The notes beneath the pieces are model-generated. The model was not told the origin of the DNA. It did not search any database and worked only from the letters and a program-made list of their open reading frames with translations. Positions 1 to 10,598 of a DNA stretch of 32,046 nt are shown one piece after another. The DNA comes from Brachionus koreanus (taxonomy: Eukaryota; Rotifera; Eurotatoria; Ploima; Brachionidae). The stretch's first letter is position 1, and every line of letters starts with the position of its first letter. The DNA lies in assembly GCA_016987375.1 (NCBI GenBank), contig PJRA01000493.1, forward strand, positions 1,423,625-1,455,670, given 5' to 3'. Position numbers and translations under genes: made by a program.

Positions 1-254
1 TACCTTTTTTCATACCTTTATGATTAATCCTTATATATCTTCTAATTTTGAGTAAATTTTGCTCTTAAAATTAATTTAAAAACTCTCCAACTCCTCATTT
101 GATCTCTAAATAACATTACCAAAAAATCTTTAATTTGGCAAAAAATGGGTAAAAAAATGTGTCTAGCCCACAAAAATGGCAGATCGTGGGTCTGCTAAAA
201 ATTTGAGATATAAAGCAAAACGAAACAGCCAAGTTGTTAGGTTAAAAAATTTCT

Positions 255-527
255 AATTTTTTGCAACATACTGTATAACTGAAGCCTAAAATTATTATCA
301 AATCTCTTATTTGTAGAGAAAATTGTGAAGCTACATTTATTTAGACAAATTTTCATATTCCATTTGCATAACCATGGTTCTATTTCTTTTAAATTTTTAT
401 TTAATTCACTTTCAATTCTTCTTGCCCTTTTTAAATGTAAAGAAACTGATCAAGTCGTCAGCTAAAAGGAGTGAGTATTTTAAGTTCGAGTGATCAGCTT
501 TGGGAACATCATTAATATATATGCTAA
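255..527 (-). mobile_element. Decayed non-LTR reverse transcriptase fragment
   Basis: Read on the minus strand, this stretch encodes part of a reverse transcriptase palm. It begins with IYINDVPKADHS and has a catalytic LLLADDL box (the YADD position). After one frameshift it continues with EIEPWLCKWNMKICLNKC, the usual segment after the palm in CR1/Jockey-type elements. Short length, a stop and the frameshift make it a dead fragment. The plus-strand relic at 7222-7530 has the same kind of segment (FADDLA, then KEVEKWLFNWKMK), so the two are probably related. The flanks 1-254 and 528-687 show no gene. Confidence 0.7.
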
Positions 528-687
528 AGAGTAAATAAGTTTTTAGAATAGATTTTAATTGTTATTTTATTGCTTACCTTATTATAGAAAATAAATTGTT
601 TCTAATATAAAAAATAAAATTTTATTACAAAAAAAAATATAAATTTTATACATTACAGTTTATAAAAAAAAATTCAGAATAATTATC

Positions 688-3478
688 TTAAAGATCGATT
701 CGGTTCGAACTTTTGGAATGTGTGTTTCTATTTTCATTTAAATTAATTTCTGCTTCAGATTCTAAAATTTCTCTATGCGATTCAATGTTTGTCTGACAAT
801 TGCTATTCTCATTTCTAGTCTCGTTTTCATTTATTTCGGGTTCATTTTGCGAGCCCTGGAAATTTCTTACATTTGGGCTAGCTGAGACTGTTTCTAGACT
901 TATATCGGCACTTGCTCTTGAGGTTTCTGCTTCATCAGCAGCATCAACAGCTGAATTTCGAAATATACGTCTTAGTCCTCTAAATCTCTGGTAAAAATTA
1001 TGTGATCCTTGTAACTTTAAATTTTGATTAGATTTAGTCAGTTATTGACTAGTTATTTTTGGTATACCTGTATACCACATGCTTGAATGATATTTATTTT
1101 ACACATTGGACAATTACGATGCTCAAGTAACCATAAGTCAACATCTTTTTGATGAAAATAATGTCTATTAAAAACAAACTATCATTGAATTTTAATCTTA
1201 ATCTAAAAAAAAAAAAAAACCCGCATGGCAATTCTCTGATTTGATCATTTTCTTGAAAATTTTCTAAACAAATTGCACACGTTTCAATCATTTCCTTTAA
1301 AATGTATAACTAATTAAGCATTTAATTTCAAAATTTTGTCAAAAGATTACTTTATCTCCGTTTGATATCTTTCTCACTTTCATTTTAGCCAACGCTTTTA
1401 TTGTGGCCTTTTTCAGCTTGTCCTAAATGTTTAAAAATGATTTTTTATTTTTATTAAGATAATTTTTTGAAAAAATCAAGTTCAGTAAATTTAAAAAATT
1501 AATAAATTTAATCTTTAAAAATCGTAAGCTTCCAAAATAAACTTTAATTTAGCTTTAATTTATTTATCGATCAATAATGGATCAATAGTACCTAATCATG
1601 ATGATAAAAATTAAAAAAATAATCAATTTTCCAGCTGATTTTAAGACAAAACCTAGTCAAAATAAAAAATCCAGGATCAGACATAAGAAGGTTAATTAAA
1701 ATTTCTAGAAAAAAAGAAAGAAACTTTCATGAGTCATAAAATAATAACTTTTTTTTTTAATTTATCAATAAAAAAGAACAATAATCAGCTAAATCTTCAG
1801 AATTTAAAACATTGTTCTATTTTTACTCTTTAGACATCTATCAACAAGTGATTCGGCTTTTTTGCTTTATGAGGTCTAGCATTATCTTGAAGAAACAAAC
1901 TTAGCGTTTGGTTGACCAAAGAAGAACATTTTCCTTAAAATGAAGTATTCGTCTAATTGTTCAGGATAAAGATCTGCATTTATAGTTCTGAAACCAGCTA
2001 AAAGTATATTACCCCATGAAAATTTCACCCAAACACAAAACATCACCTTTTTTTTGATGAGGAATAAATGGGCAACGTCTGTTAGCTTTGATAATCAAAT
2101 TAAGGTGATGAGATATCGTCGATTATCAAATATAGTATAAAAGTATAAAAGTTATTTGATTATCACTTCTTACTTTAAGCACATTTTCACCTTCCACTAG
2201 ACATATTTCACGAGCTACTGCTCTTGCTCATAGAGCTTTTTTCCAATAATGACGTAAGAGTACCATAATTTCAAAATTTTCATTTAAATGTTTACATTTT
2301 AACATATAATATGACTTAAAGTTTTAGCATTATATTGACGCTAAAATTAAAAATGAAAAATTTATCACTCAACATAAATTTATTACACTAGTTAAAATAG
2401 AAAGTCAACTAAACCTTAAGTTAAAATTTATCAAGGACTTAAGTTATCATTCTATTAAGGACTTAAGTTATTGATACTTGAGTTAAAATTTTATTTAGAT
2501 TTGAACATTGGTCACATTATTATTAATCGATGAAAAGCAAATATAGTTAATTAAATGATAACTGAGAACAAAAATGGAATGATACCATTGAATGCCTATC
2601 AAGTGCTTATGGTATCTGAGATAAGCTTTATTTTTAACTAAAAGTAAATAAAATTCTTTATCCTGTTGAGAATTTAAGAGAAAAAAAATTTAATAAAATT
2701 AATGTAGATAAAATTATTTACATCGAGCCGCTTTTTGGTATTTAAATATCGGAATTTTTGAATATAATAGACGGTTAGCCAAATAAAAGTAACAAGAACA
2801 ACGCTTAGAAAAGCAAAAGCAACAAAATAAACACTTGATCTTGAAGGCAAACTTCCGCTTTGAATAAAATCCACGTGACCAGGCTTAATTGAGACAAAAA
2901 CATTGGAAGAAGTCAGCATTTCTCTGAGTGTGCTGCCGACTTTTTCTGATACCATGACACTTGGTAAAGATGTATCTTAAATAAATTTAAGTTGCTCGAC
3001 AGTTTAAATATTAAAGCTAAAAATATTTACTTTTTATAAACATTGTTATTACATTATAGTCATTGTTATATATAACTATTGCCAAAGCTTTATTAGCCGC
3101 AGCAATTTGAACTTTTTTTTCAAAGGTGCAGACACCCCTCTTAACCAAAACAATATAATTAGTTGGCAGATCAACATTTGCATAACTTGAGCATCCATAG
3201 TTGGTCAAGCTTTCATTTTCGCCAGAATTATTTGCGTCTGGTTCATAATTTTGGGCTTCTATTAGCTGAGCGTATACTTCATTTGTAGGTGAATAAAGAC
3301 TATATAATGCTGAATCTGAAAATAAGTTCTGATTTGAATCATCTGATCCTGTTGATGAAACTGAAGTAGCATTTATTAAAGCCCATCTTTTTTGAAGGGA
3401 TAATGCTGTATGTTTACGAAAAATTGTTACCAAGAATAAAAAATTCATTAAATATTTCAAATCTGAGAGGGTTCTCAT
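688..3478 (-). CDS. PA-TM-RING E3 ubiquitin ligase, Goliath/GRAIL-like (gene A)
   Basis: Six exons (minus): 3031-3478, 2722-2975, 1351-1422, 1221-1294, 1068-1164, 688-987; all phases agree and give 414 aa. Order: hydrophobic signal peptide near residues 8-27; protease-associated (PA) domain to about 185, with RGVCTFEKKVQIAA and the late SLPSVMVSEKVGSTLREML; one membrane helix about 198-220; basic linker DKLKKATIKALAKMK; RING 264-304; acidic, Asn/Glu-rich tail. The family puts the PA domain in the endosomal or secretory lumen and the RING in the cytosol, where it recruits a ubiquitin-loaded E2. RING ligands seen: C264, C267, C282, H284, H287, C301, C304; the sixth, normally Cys, is Asp290. The ATG at 3478 is the first one in frame. 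Intron 2 (1.3 kb) holds a mariner relic. The final exon assumes splicing at CAG|GTATAC; retaining that intron would end the protein after IQVYQK. Tandem paralog of gene B. Confidence 0.88.
1745..2250 (-). mobile_element. mariner-family transposase relic 1, in gene A intron
   Basis: On the minus strand two transposase pieces remain. One resembles the N-terminal helix-turn-helix (AREICLVEGENVLKVRS, about 2160-2245). It is followed after a deletion by a catalytic-core piece (VMFCVWVKFSWGN, TINADLYPEQLDEYF) and, after a frameshift, FLQDNARPHKAKK, which carries the second catalytic Asp. The C-terminal PSDY region is missing. The trailing sequence (TTTATCAATAAAAAA, CTTTAGACATCTATC in plus orientation) recurs at the end of the relic at 12030-12900, so both come from one family. 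Inactive. Confidence 0.8.
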
Positions 3479-4862
3479 TGTGGAGCGTGAGTTTGTGTTC
3501 ACTCTTTTTTCTCTCTTTTTGCTTCTTTTAGTTTCGTTAAATAATTCGGCATACCAATTATTATGAGTTATGCGAATTTTTGTTGGATGATTTAGCCTTT
3601 TTATGTTTCTATTACAAAATTTTCTATTATGAATGCAGCTTTTATTTATTCGTTTTGATTTTGATTTTTCTAAATAGTCAAAAATTTAAAATGAAATTTA
3701 AGCTTTTGAACTTGTTGTATAAAAATGAAAAAAAAAACTTACTTTTTAACACAAATGGTCAAATAATGAATAAAATTTTAATATTTTTCAAGTCTGGATC
3801 AAGTTTATTGTTTAATTTTTGCACAGGATTTAATTTTAATTTTATCTTTTTATTAAAATATTAGATAATTTTATGTTATTTAATTTTATTTCGACTTAAC
3901 AATTATTGTTTTTGCGCTCTAAAATTTAATAAAGGGTTTTATTTTTAATTTTATGATAGAACTTATCTTACTTTATCAGTTCTTGAGAAATAATATGCTC
4001 TAAAATTGGCTAAAAGGAGATGATTAGTGATAAATTGATCATTTGTTTAGAATTCTCCAAGATTAATTTGGATTACTTAACTATTTTTACCCTTTTATTT
4101 AAATTTTTTCAATAAAAAAAGCATATGCTTTTAATTTTTATTTAACTTTTAGTGAGTTAATTAAATATTTTAAAAATAGATTTTCTAAAATAGACTAATT
4201 ATAATGACCATGAGCATTTAAGTTAAAAAAATAAAACATCTGTTAATGTTCAAATACTAATCGTCTAACTTAAAAATTTAAATTTTCAACATATGATCTA
4301 TTATTTCACAGTAGTCCTTCAAATTTCTAAAACTCTATAAGTAATCAATTTAAAAGCAAAATAAAACCAAAAACAAAAACCTTGATCTTAATCTAACATT
4401 TTTTTTTTCAAAATTAAAAAAATATCAACCAGAATATTTTAGATTCGGTTGTAAATTTGACCAGAAAGAAAAGAAATATTAAAACATTGAAATTAAAAAA
4501 TTTTTTCTTTGAACAAAAAATCTAGTTTTAATTAAAATTAAAAATTTGTAAATCAAATTAAAAACGAGCATACAACCATGAAATAAATAAAAATAAAATA
4601 TCTAGTAATTATTTTAGTTATCAAGATAATAAAATGAATTCCAAAATATTTAGATCTGAAAAATTTAAAAATAGACCGGCAAGGTATGTATCATCCTTGT
4701 TCAATAAATCATGTCCTTATTTCGTTTTAATTAGAGAATTCTATTTTTTTCAAAATTTTTGATGAAAATTTATTTCACTGATTTAAATTCAATAAATAAT
4801 TATAAATTTACTCATCATTTATATTTTATTCAAAAAATTTTGAATTTTTCCTTTTTAAATTT
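3479..4862. other. Intergenic, upstream of gene A; no gene seen
   Basis: AT-rich sequence with homopolymer runs and no supportable exon. The open frame at 3580-3864 on the plus strand encodes only Phe/Leu/Lys/Asn-rich low-complexity sequence, as expected from base composition. The promoter of gene A should lie in the first few hundred bases, but I see no diagnostic element. A short ATG frame at 4634 ending in a donor-like GTATGT is too short to support. Confidence 0.5.
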
Positions 4863-5160
4863 AATTTCTAGTGAAAAGATCAGAAAACAAGGGTCCAGTC
4901 CAGAGAGAAAATTTTCCGGCTAAAATTAGAAACAATTTTGCAGCTGCAGTAAGTGCCAGTCATGTATTTTTCAGACAGATTAGTTCCGCATTGGAATAAG
5001 TTGCCAAAAAAATGTGGTGAAATCTATGTCAACTGCTAGTTTTAAAATGGCATTAGATAAATTCAATAGAATCGGCTGCTACAACTCTATACGGCCAATC
5101 GGCGGTGATGGGCTTAGACACTCTACATATTAGGCGTCGCAGCAAGAACTACTACTACTT
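4863..5160 (+). mobile_element. 3' end of a decayed non-LTR retrotransposon
   Basis: In the plus direction it reads YFSDRLVPHWNKLPK, then after a 1-nt frameshift NVVKSMSTASFKMALDKF. This is the conserved C-terminal tail of CR1/Jockey-like polymerases (FSxRxVxxWNxLPxxVVxAxSxxxFKxxLD). A stop and about 30 bases of 3' sequence follow, then a short (TAC)-type tail near 5145-5158 (AACTACTACTACTTC). The same WNKLP...VV module and TAC tail occur in the copy at 19790-20568, but the 3' noncoding sequence differs, so it is probably a sister family. 5'-truncated, as is usual for these elements. Confidence 0.75.
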
Positions 5161-6080
5161 CTATTTAAAACTTAAAGTCAAATTGAGCCTAATAGGCAAG
5201 TTAAAAAATTTAATTAATTAAATGAAGAAGACTTTTTTGTAGAATTCCAAACCTAATGAGAGGAACTATGTATTCAATTGAATCCTTCAAACCATGATTA
5301 TTCTTGAAAATATGATCTACTATAACAAATCACTGTATATGTTCTATACACTTTGGAGTTTAAATTTTTTTTCACAAAATTTGGAAGCTATTTAAATTTA
5401 AATAAAACAGAAATTAATTATCTTAGTGAATTCAATAATTTTTTTTTCCAATATGTACTTTATCAGGAAGTTAATTTTTAAATAAATATATTTTAAAAAA
5501 AAACACGTTTTTTTCCAATATGGATAGAAATAATTATTTAGTTTATTACATAAAAAAATATTATGCATAGAGTTTGTTTAAAATTTACAAATTTCACAAA
5601 AAATATTATAATTTGATTCACTAGGATCTAAACACAATTTTTAATAATATAAATTGGAGAAAAAAATAATTAATAAAATATTAAAAAAAAAATTTTATTA
5701 TGAAATTATATGTTTTAGCAAAATATTTTGGTGCTTTGACATCACTCTTTAATTACACGCTACTAAATAGTAATAATTCTAATAATGCTAATTAAGCCTT
5801 AATGTAAATGAATCCAATATTCAGAAGCCAATTAGCCACAAAATCTAAATTATTTTCAATTGTCACGTATAGGCTTAAAAAAATTTATTTTTAACTCTAT
5901 GATTTTCTAATAGTACTAATTATACTTTGTTATCTAATCAAAGAAAATTGGCAAAATTGGGTAAAAATTTTAATTTTTTAATATTATGAAATAAATTCAA
6001 AAATAAAAAAATTCTTAGCAAAAAAAAATTTATTGATTTTGAAAAAATTTAACATTATTTAACCTGTTTTCTAATTTCGT
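5161..6080. other. Intergenic, downstream of gene B; no gene seen
   Basis: Very AT-rich, with long A and T runs. I see no exon, RNA gene or clear repeat. The 3' UTR and polyadenylation site of gene B must lie near 6000-6080; AATAAA-like words on the minus strand are too frequent here to assign one. Confidence 0.5.
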
Positions 6081-9000
6081 TTAAAATCTAATTTCACTTT
6101 CAAAATTTTCAGATCTTATAATCGAACTAACGTTTGGTCTATCATCTGTTGATTCTAATATAAATGCATTTTCATTATTATTGGAATTTTGTTTGCTTAA
6201 ATGAAAATTTTTCGATTCTAAATAAAAAATAAAAACAGAATTTGAAAATAAAATTTTCTTATTTTTCTTACCTTCATTCACTTGATCGACTATTTTGATA
6301 ATATTTTCAGGCTCATGTTGAGACAGATTATTTTCTCGAAGGAAATTTTTTCTTGCGCTCGGATTAATTTCATCTATGTCATCAAATGAAAAGCTTTTTA
6401 AATTATTACGCTGAAATTTTGGGAGTACATTTCCGCGTGGATTAACATTGTTCAAAAAATTGTTATTGGAAGCACCTGTCGAAAAAAAGCTAGGCGAAAT
6501 ACTCGCGTTATTTATTGTGTAAATTGCATTGTTTTGTTGACTATTTTGATGGGCCATTATTGCTTCAACTATCTCTTCATTTGATCTCATTATTTTCAAG
6601 CGTTGAAGAATGCTAAAAATAATGTTATTTCTAGCTTCTATCTTAATTTTAAATTTTAGTTAATAAATTAGTTTATGACCAGTTTAATTTTAACCTACTG
6701 CTATTCCATAATAGCGTAATATGTCTATTTTACAAATTGGACAGGTTTTATTCTCAGTCATCCATTGATCAATTTCTTCTTTATGAAAAGCATGTCTAAA
6801 AAGTAAAATATTTGTGATTAATTTTACTCAAATTCCATATAAAATTTCTCAAATTTTAAAATCAAGGAATTTTCAATAAATTTTATTTGCCTCTACTTTA
6901 TTTAATTTTAAAACTATTTTTTAATTTATATTTTGTAGCTACTTACCACATAATAAATAGTTTTTATTTCAAATCTTTTTATAAATAATTACTGTACAAA
7001 TAGATTTATTTCTCAAATCAAAAATTCTTATTCAATAAAACGTTTAAATCGTAAATTAAAACAAAAATTTGCGGACGTCAGTAAACTATATCCACAAAAC
7101 TAGTAAAAAATACCATAAATATAATAACAAATAACAAATTATTTAACACATTTAGTATTGCTACACTAATTTAATTTATTTTACCTCAATATTAATAAAT
7201 TATCCATGTACTCATTAAAGCATTTTTATTATAAATGATATACCAAAAAGAAATAAACCGAATTGACAATACACTCTTCTTTTTGCAGACGATTTGGCAA
7301 CTTTTTTATTTTTAATAAAAAATACGATAAATAAATACCTAAAAGAAGTTGAGAAATGGCTTTTCAATTGGAAAATGAAAGTTTCTATTGAAAAGTCGTT
7401 ATAACGTTGCTATATGGAATGTGCTTGTGTTTTTCCGACAAAAAGTTCTAAATCTTCAACAATTGATGTTAATCAAAACACATGTAAAACTTGCGTTAAT
7501 CAACTAAACAAATTTAAATGTTTACTATTATTTTCTTAAATAGTTAATTACTCTTTCTGTTTTATTAAATTCAATAAAATTATGGTGCAACAATTAATTT
7601 TGCTGAAAAAAAATAAAAAGTAGTTTGTCTATCATCCAGACAATTATACAGATATTATGAAATTTCTAAAGTGATCATCAAAGTTGGTGAAGAAAAAAGT
7701 AATCCTTTCACAATAACAGAAGGAGTCAAACAAGGAGGAATATTATCTCCGTATTTATTTAATTTTTTCATCGATCAAATGTTATCTGTATGTACTGAGT
7801 TAAAAGTTGGTGCAAAGATTGGTGAAATAAATTTGTCTGTTCTTGCCTACTGTGACGTTATAGTCTTATTATCACCATCCGAAAAACACATTAAAATTTT
7901 GCTAAGAACTTGTGAAAATTATACCAAGGACTGGAAAATCGAATTCAATGCCTCTAAAACGGCATCAATCCTATTCGAAAAAAAAAGTACAAGTTCTAAA
8001 ACAGAATTTAAATTAAATGGCTCTACGATTCCAAAAGTACAAAGTTTGATTTATCTTGGCCTACCTATTGGAAATCAAAAATCAATAAAGGATTTCGTGG
8101 AAAATAAGATGATAAAAGTTGAAAAGAGTTTTTACTCTCTAAATAATGTTGGATGCAAACCAAAATTAATGAACCCAGAAACTATAGCTTTCTTATACAA
8201 ACAGTTCTGTCAATCAATCTTTAGATATCATTTAGATAATATCTTCATTAATGAAAAGAGTTTAAAGGAATTTGATATACGTCAAAATATTTTAATAAAA
8301 CGATTTATTGGACTCAGTAAATTTACGAAAACAAAACCTTTGAACAAAGCATTAAAATTGGAGAATTCTGAATTTTTTACTTAATTGTAAAATGGATATT
8401 TAACTGTCTATAATTCTTATTTCAATTATTCTTCTCAATTTGTCCATGGGACTTAAACTTTAATTAAATAAATAAATAAATCATCTGTTGATTCTAATAT
8501 AAATAAATTTTCATTATTAATGTACCGTAAAACTCGATTTAATAAATAAATACATTATTAGTTTTTTAAGTCATTAAACGTTATTCAGAAAAAAGGAAAT
8601 TAAAATTTTAATTATTTTAAAATTAATTAATTATAAATTGCCTCATGAATATTTTTTTAAATCATATCAGTAAAAAAAGAAAAACAAATTTATAGTCTCC
8701 AAGTAATGATAATCAGTTATTTACTTAATTTAATACGGTAGTGAAAATAAAGAGACTTTTATTGTCCAAATGGTTGAACCAAAAAAATAAGTTCTTTTTT
8801 ATTATTTTTATCTTTTTTTCAATATAATTGATTTTATTTGATTTGTTTTTTCTTATAAAATAAAATATTTTAATATAAAAATTGTCTTTTATTGTATAAA
8901 AATATTTTGTTTTTTTTATAAACTAGTCCTCTAATTATTGTCTTTTTTTAACTTTGCATCACCTTTAAGCCGTTCAAAAAAATTCATAATGATTATTATT

Positions 9001-10312
9001 ATTATAATCTAAAAATATTATTTAAAAAATTAGCTTCAAAACTTGTTAAAAATTTATTTTTTATTAATCAATATCATTGTTTTTCATCTAAAAAATTAAT
9101 TAACTAAATGTTTTTACAGAATATAATTTTTAATTTTGATAAATTTTTAAAATTTAAAATTTTTCCTTATAAATTAATCTCGGATCTAAATTAAATACTT
9201 AATTAGAAAATAACGCCTGGCCAGCCAAGGTCCTTGATCCTTAAATGCAGTTTTAGAGTAATTTTAGAGCAATTGTTGATGAGAAAAAATATCCTAACTA
9301 AAAATTTAACAAAAAAATTACTTACGAACAAGGAAGTATTCGAATCGAATCATTTATTCGGTAATTTTCCATGCAAATGACACAAATTTCACCAAGTTCC
9401 TTTTTAATTTGCATTGACATACTAAATCAAGGCTAATCATAAATTAAAAATTTAAATTACTCTATCGTTTGCTTTTATCTTTTTTAGTTTCATTTTTGAA
9501 ATTGCACGTTTGGTCAATTGTTCAATGAGTCTCTAAACAATTCAATCATTACATTTATGCTGAATTTACTTCAACTACTTGCTTTAGTTCGTTCTCTCTC
9601 TTCGACTAGCCTGGTCTTTTGTACCAAATAGAAGATGGTACAAAAGGCACCTAGAAGGATAATCAAGCAGAGATTTCCAATGATTATGAACATTATTGAA
9701 AAATAAGAGAACTTTTGATAATTCAATTCAGTCTCGATATAAAATTCTCTATTTTCACAATTTTTTGGGTCAATCGAGATATTTATCTCGTCTGTATCAA
9801 GCAATGCTTTTAATTTTGAACCCATTTCATTAGAAATCATTACTACAACCATCGGATTATCTTAAAAAAGAAAAAAATCATAATTACTTAGTAATTATTT
9901 TAATCAATTTTGTATTTAATTTACATATTGAGCTTTTTATTTTAAAAATTTGTGAATTTTTGCTGATTATAATCAGACCAAAAGCATTGCTCTGAATGGC
10001 ATGTTCTATTTTTTCTTCAAAAGAGCATTCACCCTGGTCAACCAACGAAACAAAATTGTAAGTAATTGGCTCATTCAAATATTTCGAGCAGCCTTGGCTG
10101 ACTACTTGTGTGCGATTCAAAATCGAATAGCTCTTGGCTAAAATCAGACGGCCTTGGATTGTGTTAGTCTGAGAGTGAACAGAATAAAGAGCTGACAAAT
10201 GCAGATTTTGATAAGAGTCATCATATTTGTTTGTGAGTGTTACTTTGGCAAAACAAAATTCCTCTCCGTATGTGATTTGAAATATCAGACAAAGTGTAAA
10301 GTAAAAGAACAT
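6081..10312 (-). CDS. PA-TM-RING E3 ubiquitin ligase, Goliath/GRAIL-like (gene B)
   Basis: Seven exons (minus): 9925-10312, 9583-9860, 9461-9532, 9326-9399, 6699-6795, 6272-6641, 6081-6217; phases agree, 471 aa. Signal peptide MFFYFTLCLIFQITYG; PA domain with VDQGECSFEEKIEHAIQ and MVVVMISNEMGSKLKALL; membrane helix about 183-208; basic linker RLIEQLTKRAISKMKLKK; RING 252-292; Asn/Ser-rich cytosolic tail. Ligands seen: C252, C255, C270, H272, H275, C289, C292; the sixth is Glu278 instead of Cys. Exons 3, 4 and 5 are 72, 74 and 97 nt, exactly as in gene A, and the RING is split at the same phase-2 site after Pro-Cys, so the genes are tandem duplicates. Intron 2 appears to use a GC donor. Intron 4 is 2.5 kb and holds reverse transcriptase relics. 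The exon 6 start (6641, phase 0) is the least certain boundary. The gene shares a 286-bp divergent promoter interval with AASDH. Confidence 0.87.
7222..7530 (+). mobile_element. Decayed non-LTR reverse transcriptase fragment in gene B intron
   Basis: The plus strand reads FIINDIPKRNKPN, a stop, then QYTLLFADDLATFLF and INKYLKEVEKWLFNWKMK. This is the catalytic palm box (FADD in place of YADD) and the following segment of a CR1/Jockey-like enzyme. Further stops follow. It resembles the minus-strand fragment at 255-527 and lies inside the RING-splitting intron of gene B, antisense to that gene. Confidence 0.7.
7626..8480 (+). mobile_element. Second non-LTR reverse transcriptase relic, catalytic Asp lost
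   Basis: An open frame to the stop at 8384 encodes the fingers-palm part of a reverse transcriptase: GVKQGGILSPYLFNFFIDQM (the RQGxxLSP box), then LAYCDVIVLLSPSEKHIKIL at the active site and WKIEFNASKTASILF. The active site should read YADD; here it is YCDV, so the second catalytic Asp is gone. N-terminal endonuclease and template-binding parts are absent. Downstream is about 80 nt of untranslated sequence and a short (TAAA)n tail at 8463-8480, consistent with a 3' end. It lies in the gene B intron, antisense to the gene. Confidence 0.75.
8480..8519. repeat. Intronic copy of a gene B coding segment
   Basis: These 40 bases match 6141-6180, part of the last exon of gene B (encoding NNNENAFILESTDD), in the same orientation with two differences. 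They sit directly after the (TAAA)n tail of the retroelement relic. The copy is in an intron of the same gene, about 2.3 kb upstream of the exon in transcription order. Confidence 0.8.
9533..9582 (-). other. Probable GC-AG intron in gene B
   Basis: The exon before this 50-nt interval ends ACT AAA and the next base pair is GC within AAA|GCAAGT, the typical context of a GC donor. The acceptor is TTGTTTAG|AGA. Splicing here keeps phase 0, the phase of the equivalent intron in gene A, and joins ERERTK to RLIEQLTK. The nearby GT (GCAA|GTAGTT) would break the frame, and read-through meets TGA at once. Confidence 0.72.
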
Positions 10313-10598
10313 TTTAGGGCTTTGTAAACCAATTTTTCAAAATTTTAAATTCAATCAATTTTTTTTCTTATTTTAAAAAAGACAATTATAAAGTGACCAT
10401 TAGAGCGTAAAAAGATTTTGTATCGCTAGCCTGAACATAAATTTTAGCTAATTTTCTGGTTTAAGATATAATCATTTTTGCTTGTATATGTTGTTTTAAA
10501 AACAAATTTTTCAATAATTAAAAATTATTTCATTTTAGAAATGAAAATTTATGCAACAATATCATAGGAAGTAACCCAAAAGAGGAAAAAATAAAATA
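10313..10598. promoter_or_regulatory. Divergent promoter interval between gene B and AASDH
   Basis: The start codons of gene B (10312, minus) and AASDH (10599, plus) are 286 bp apart and face away from each other, so both promoters and 5' UTRs must fit here unless upstream noncoding exons exist. The sequence is AT-rich; I see no clear TATA box, initiator or repeated operator-like motif. The assignment rests on position only. Confidence 0.5.

Noticed and set aside
701..710. GGTTCGAAC, resembling a tRNA T-loop
   Set aside because: It lies within gene A coding sequence and no acceptor, D or anticodon arms surround it. I found no tRNA, rRNA or CRISPR array in the window.
800..994. Plus-strand frame with a hydrophobic start
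   Set aside because: Antisense shadow of the last exon of gene A, whose reading fits the splice phases.
3580..3864. Plus-strand frame of 94 aa
   Set aside because: Phe/Leu/Lys/Asn low-complexity sequence expected from AT-rich DNA; no domain, no splice context.
9208..9240. GC-rich patch with CCTGGCCAGCCAAGG in a gene B intron
   Set aside because: Only tiny palindromes and no second copy seen in the window; could be chance.
688..10312. An operon-like or defence-island reading of the RING genes
   Set aside because: The genes are intron-bearing eukaryotic paralogs; shared orientation of A and B is explained by tandem duplication.
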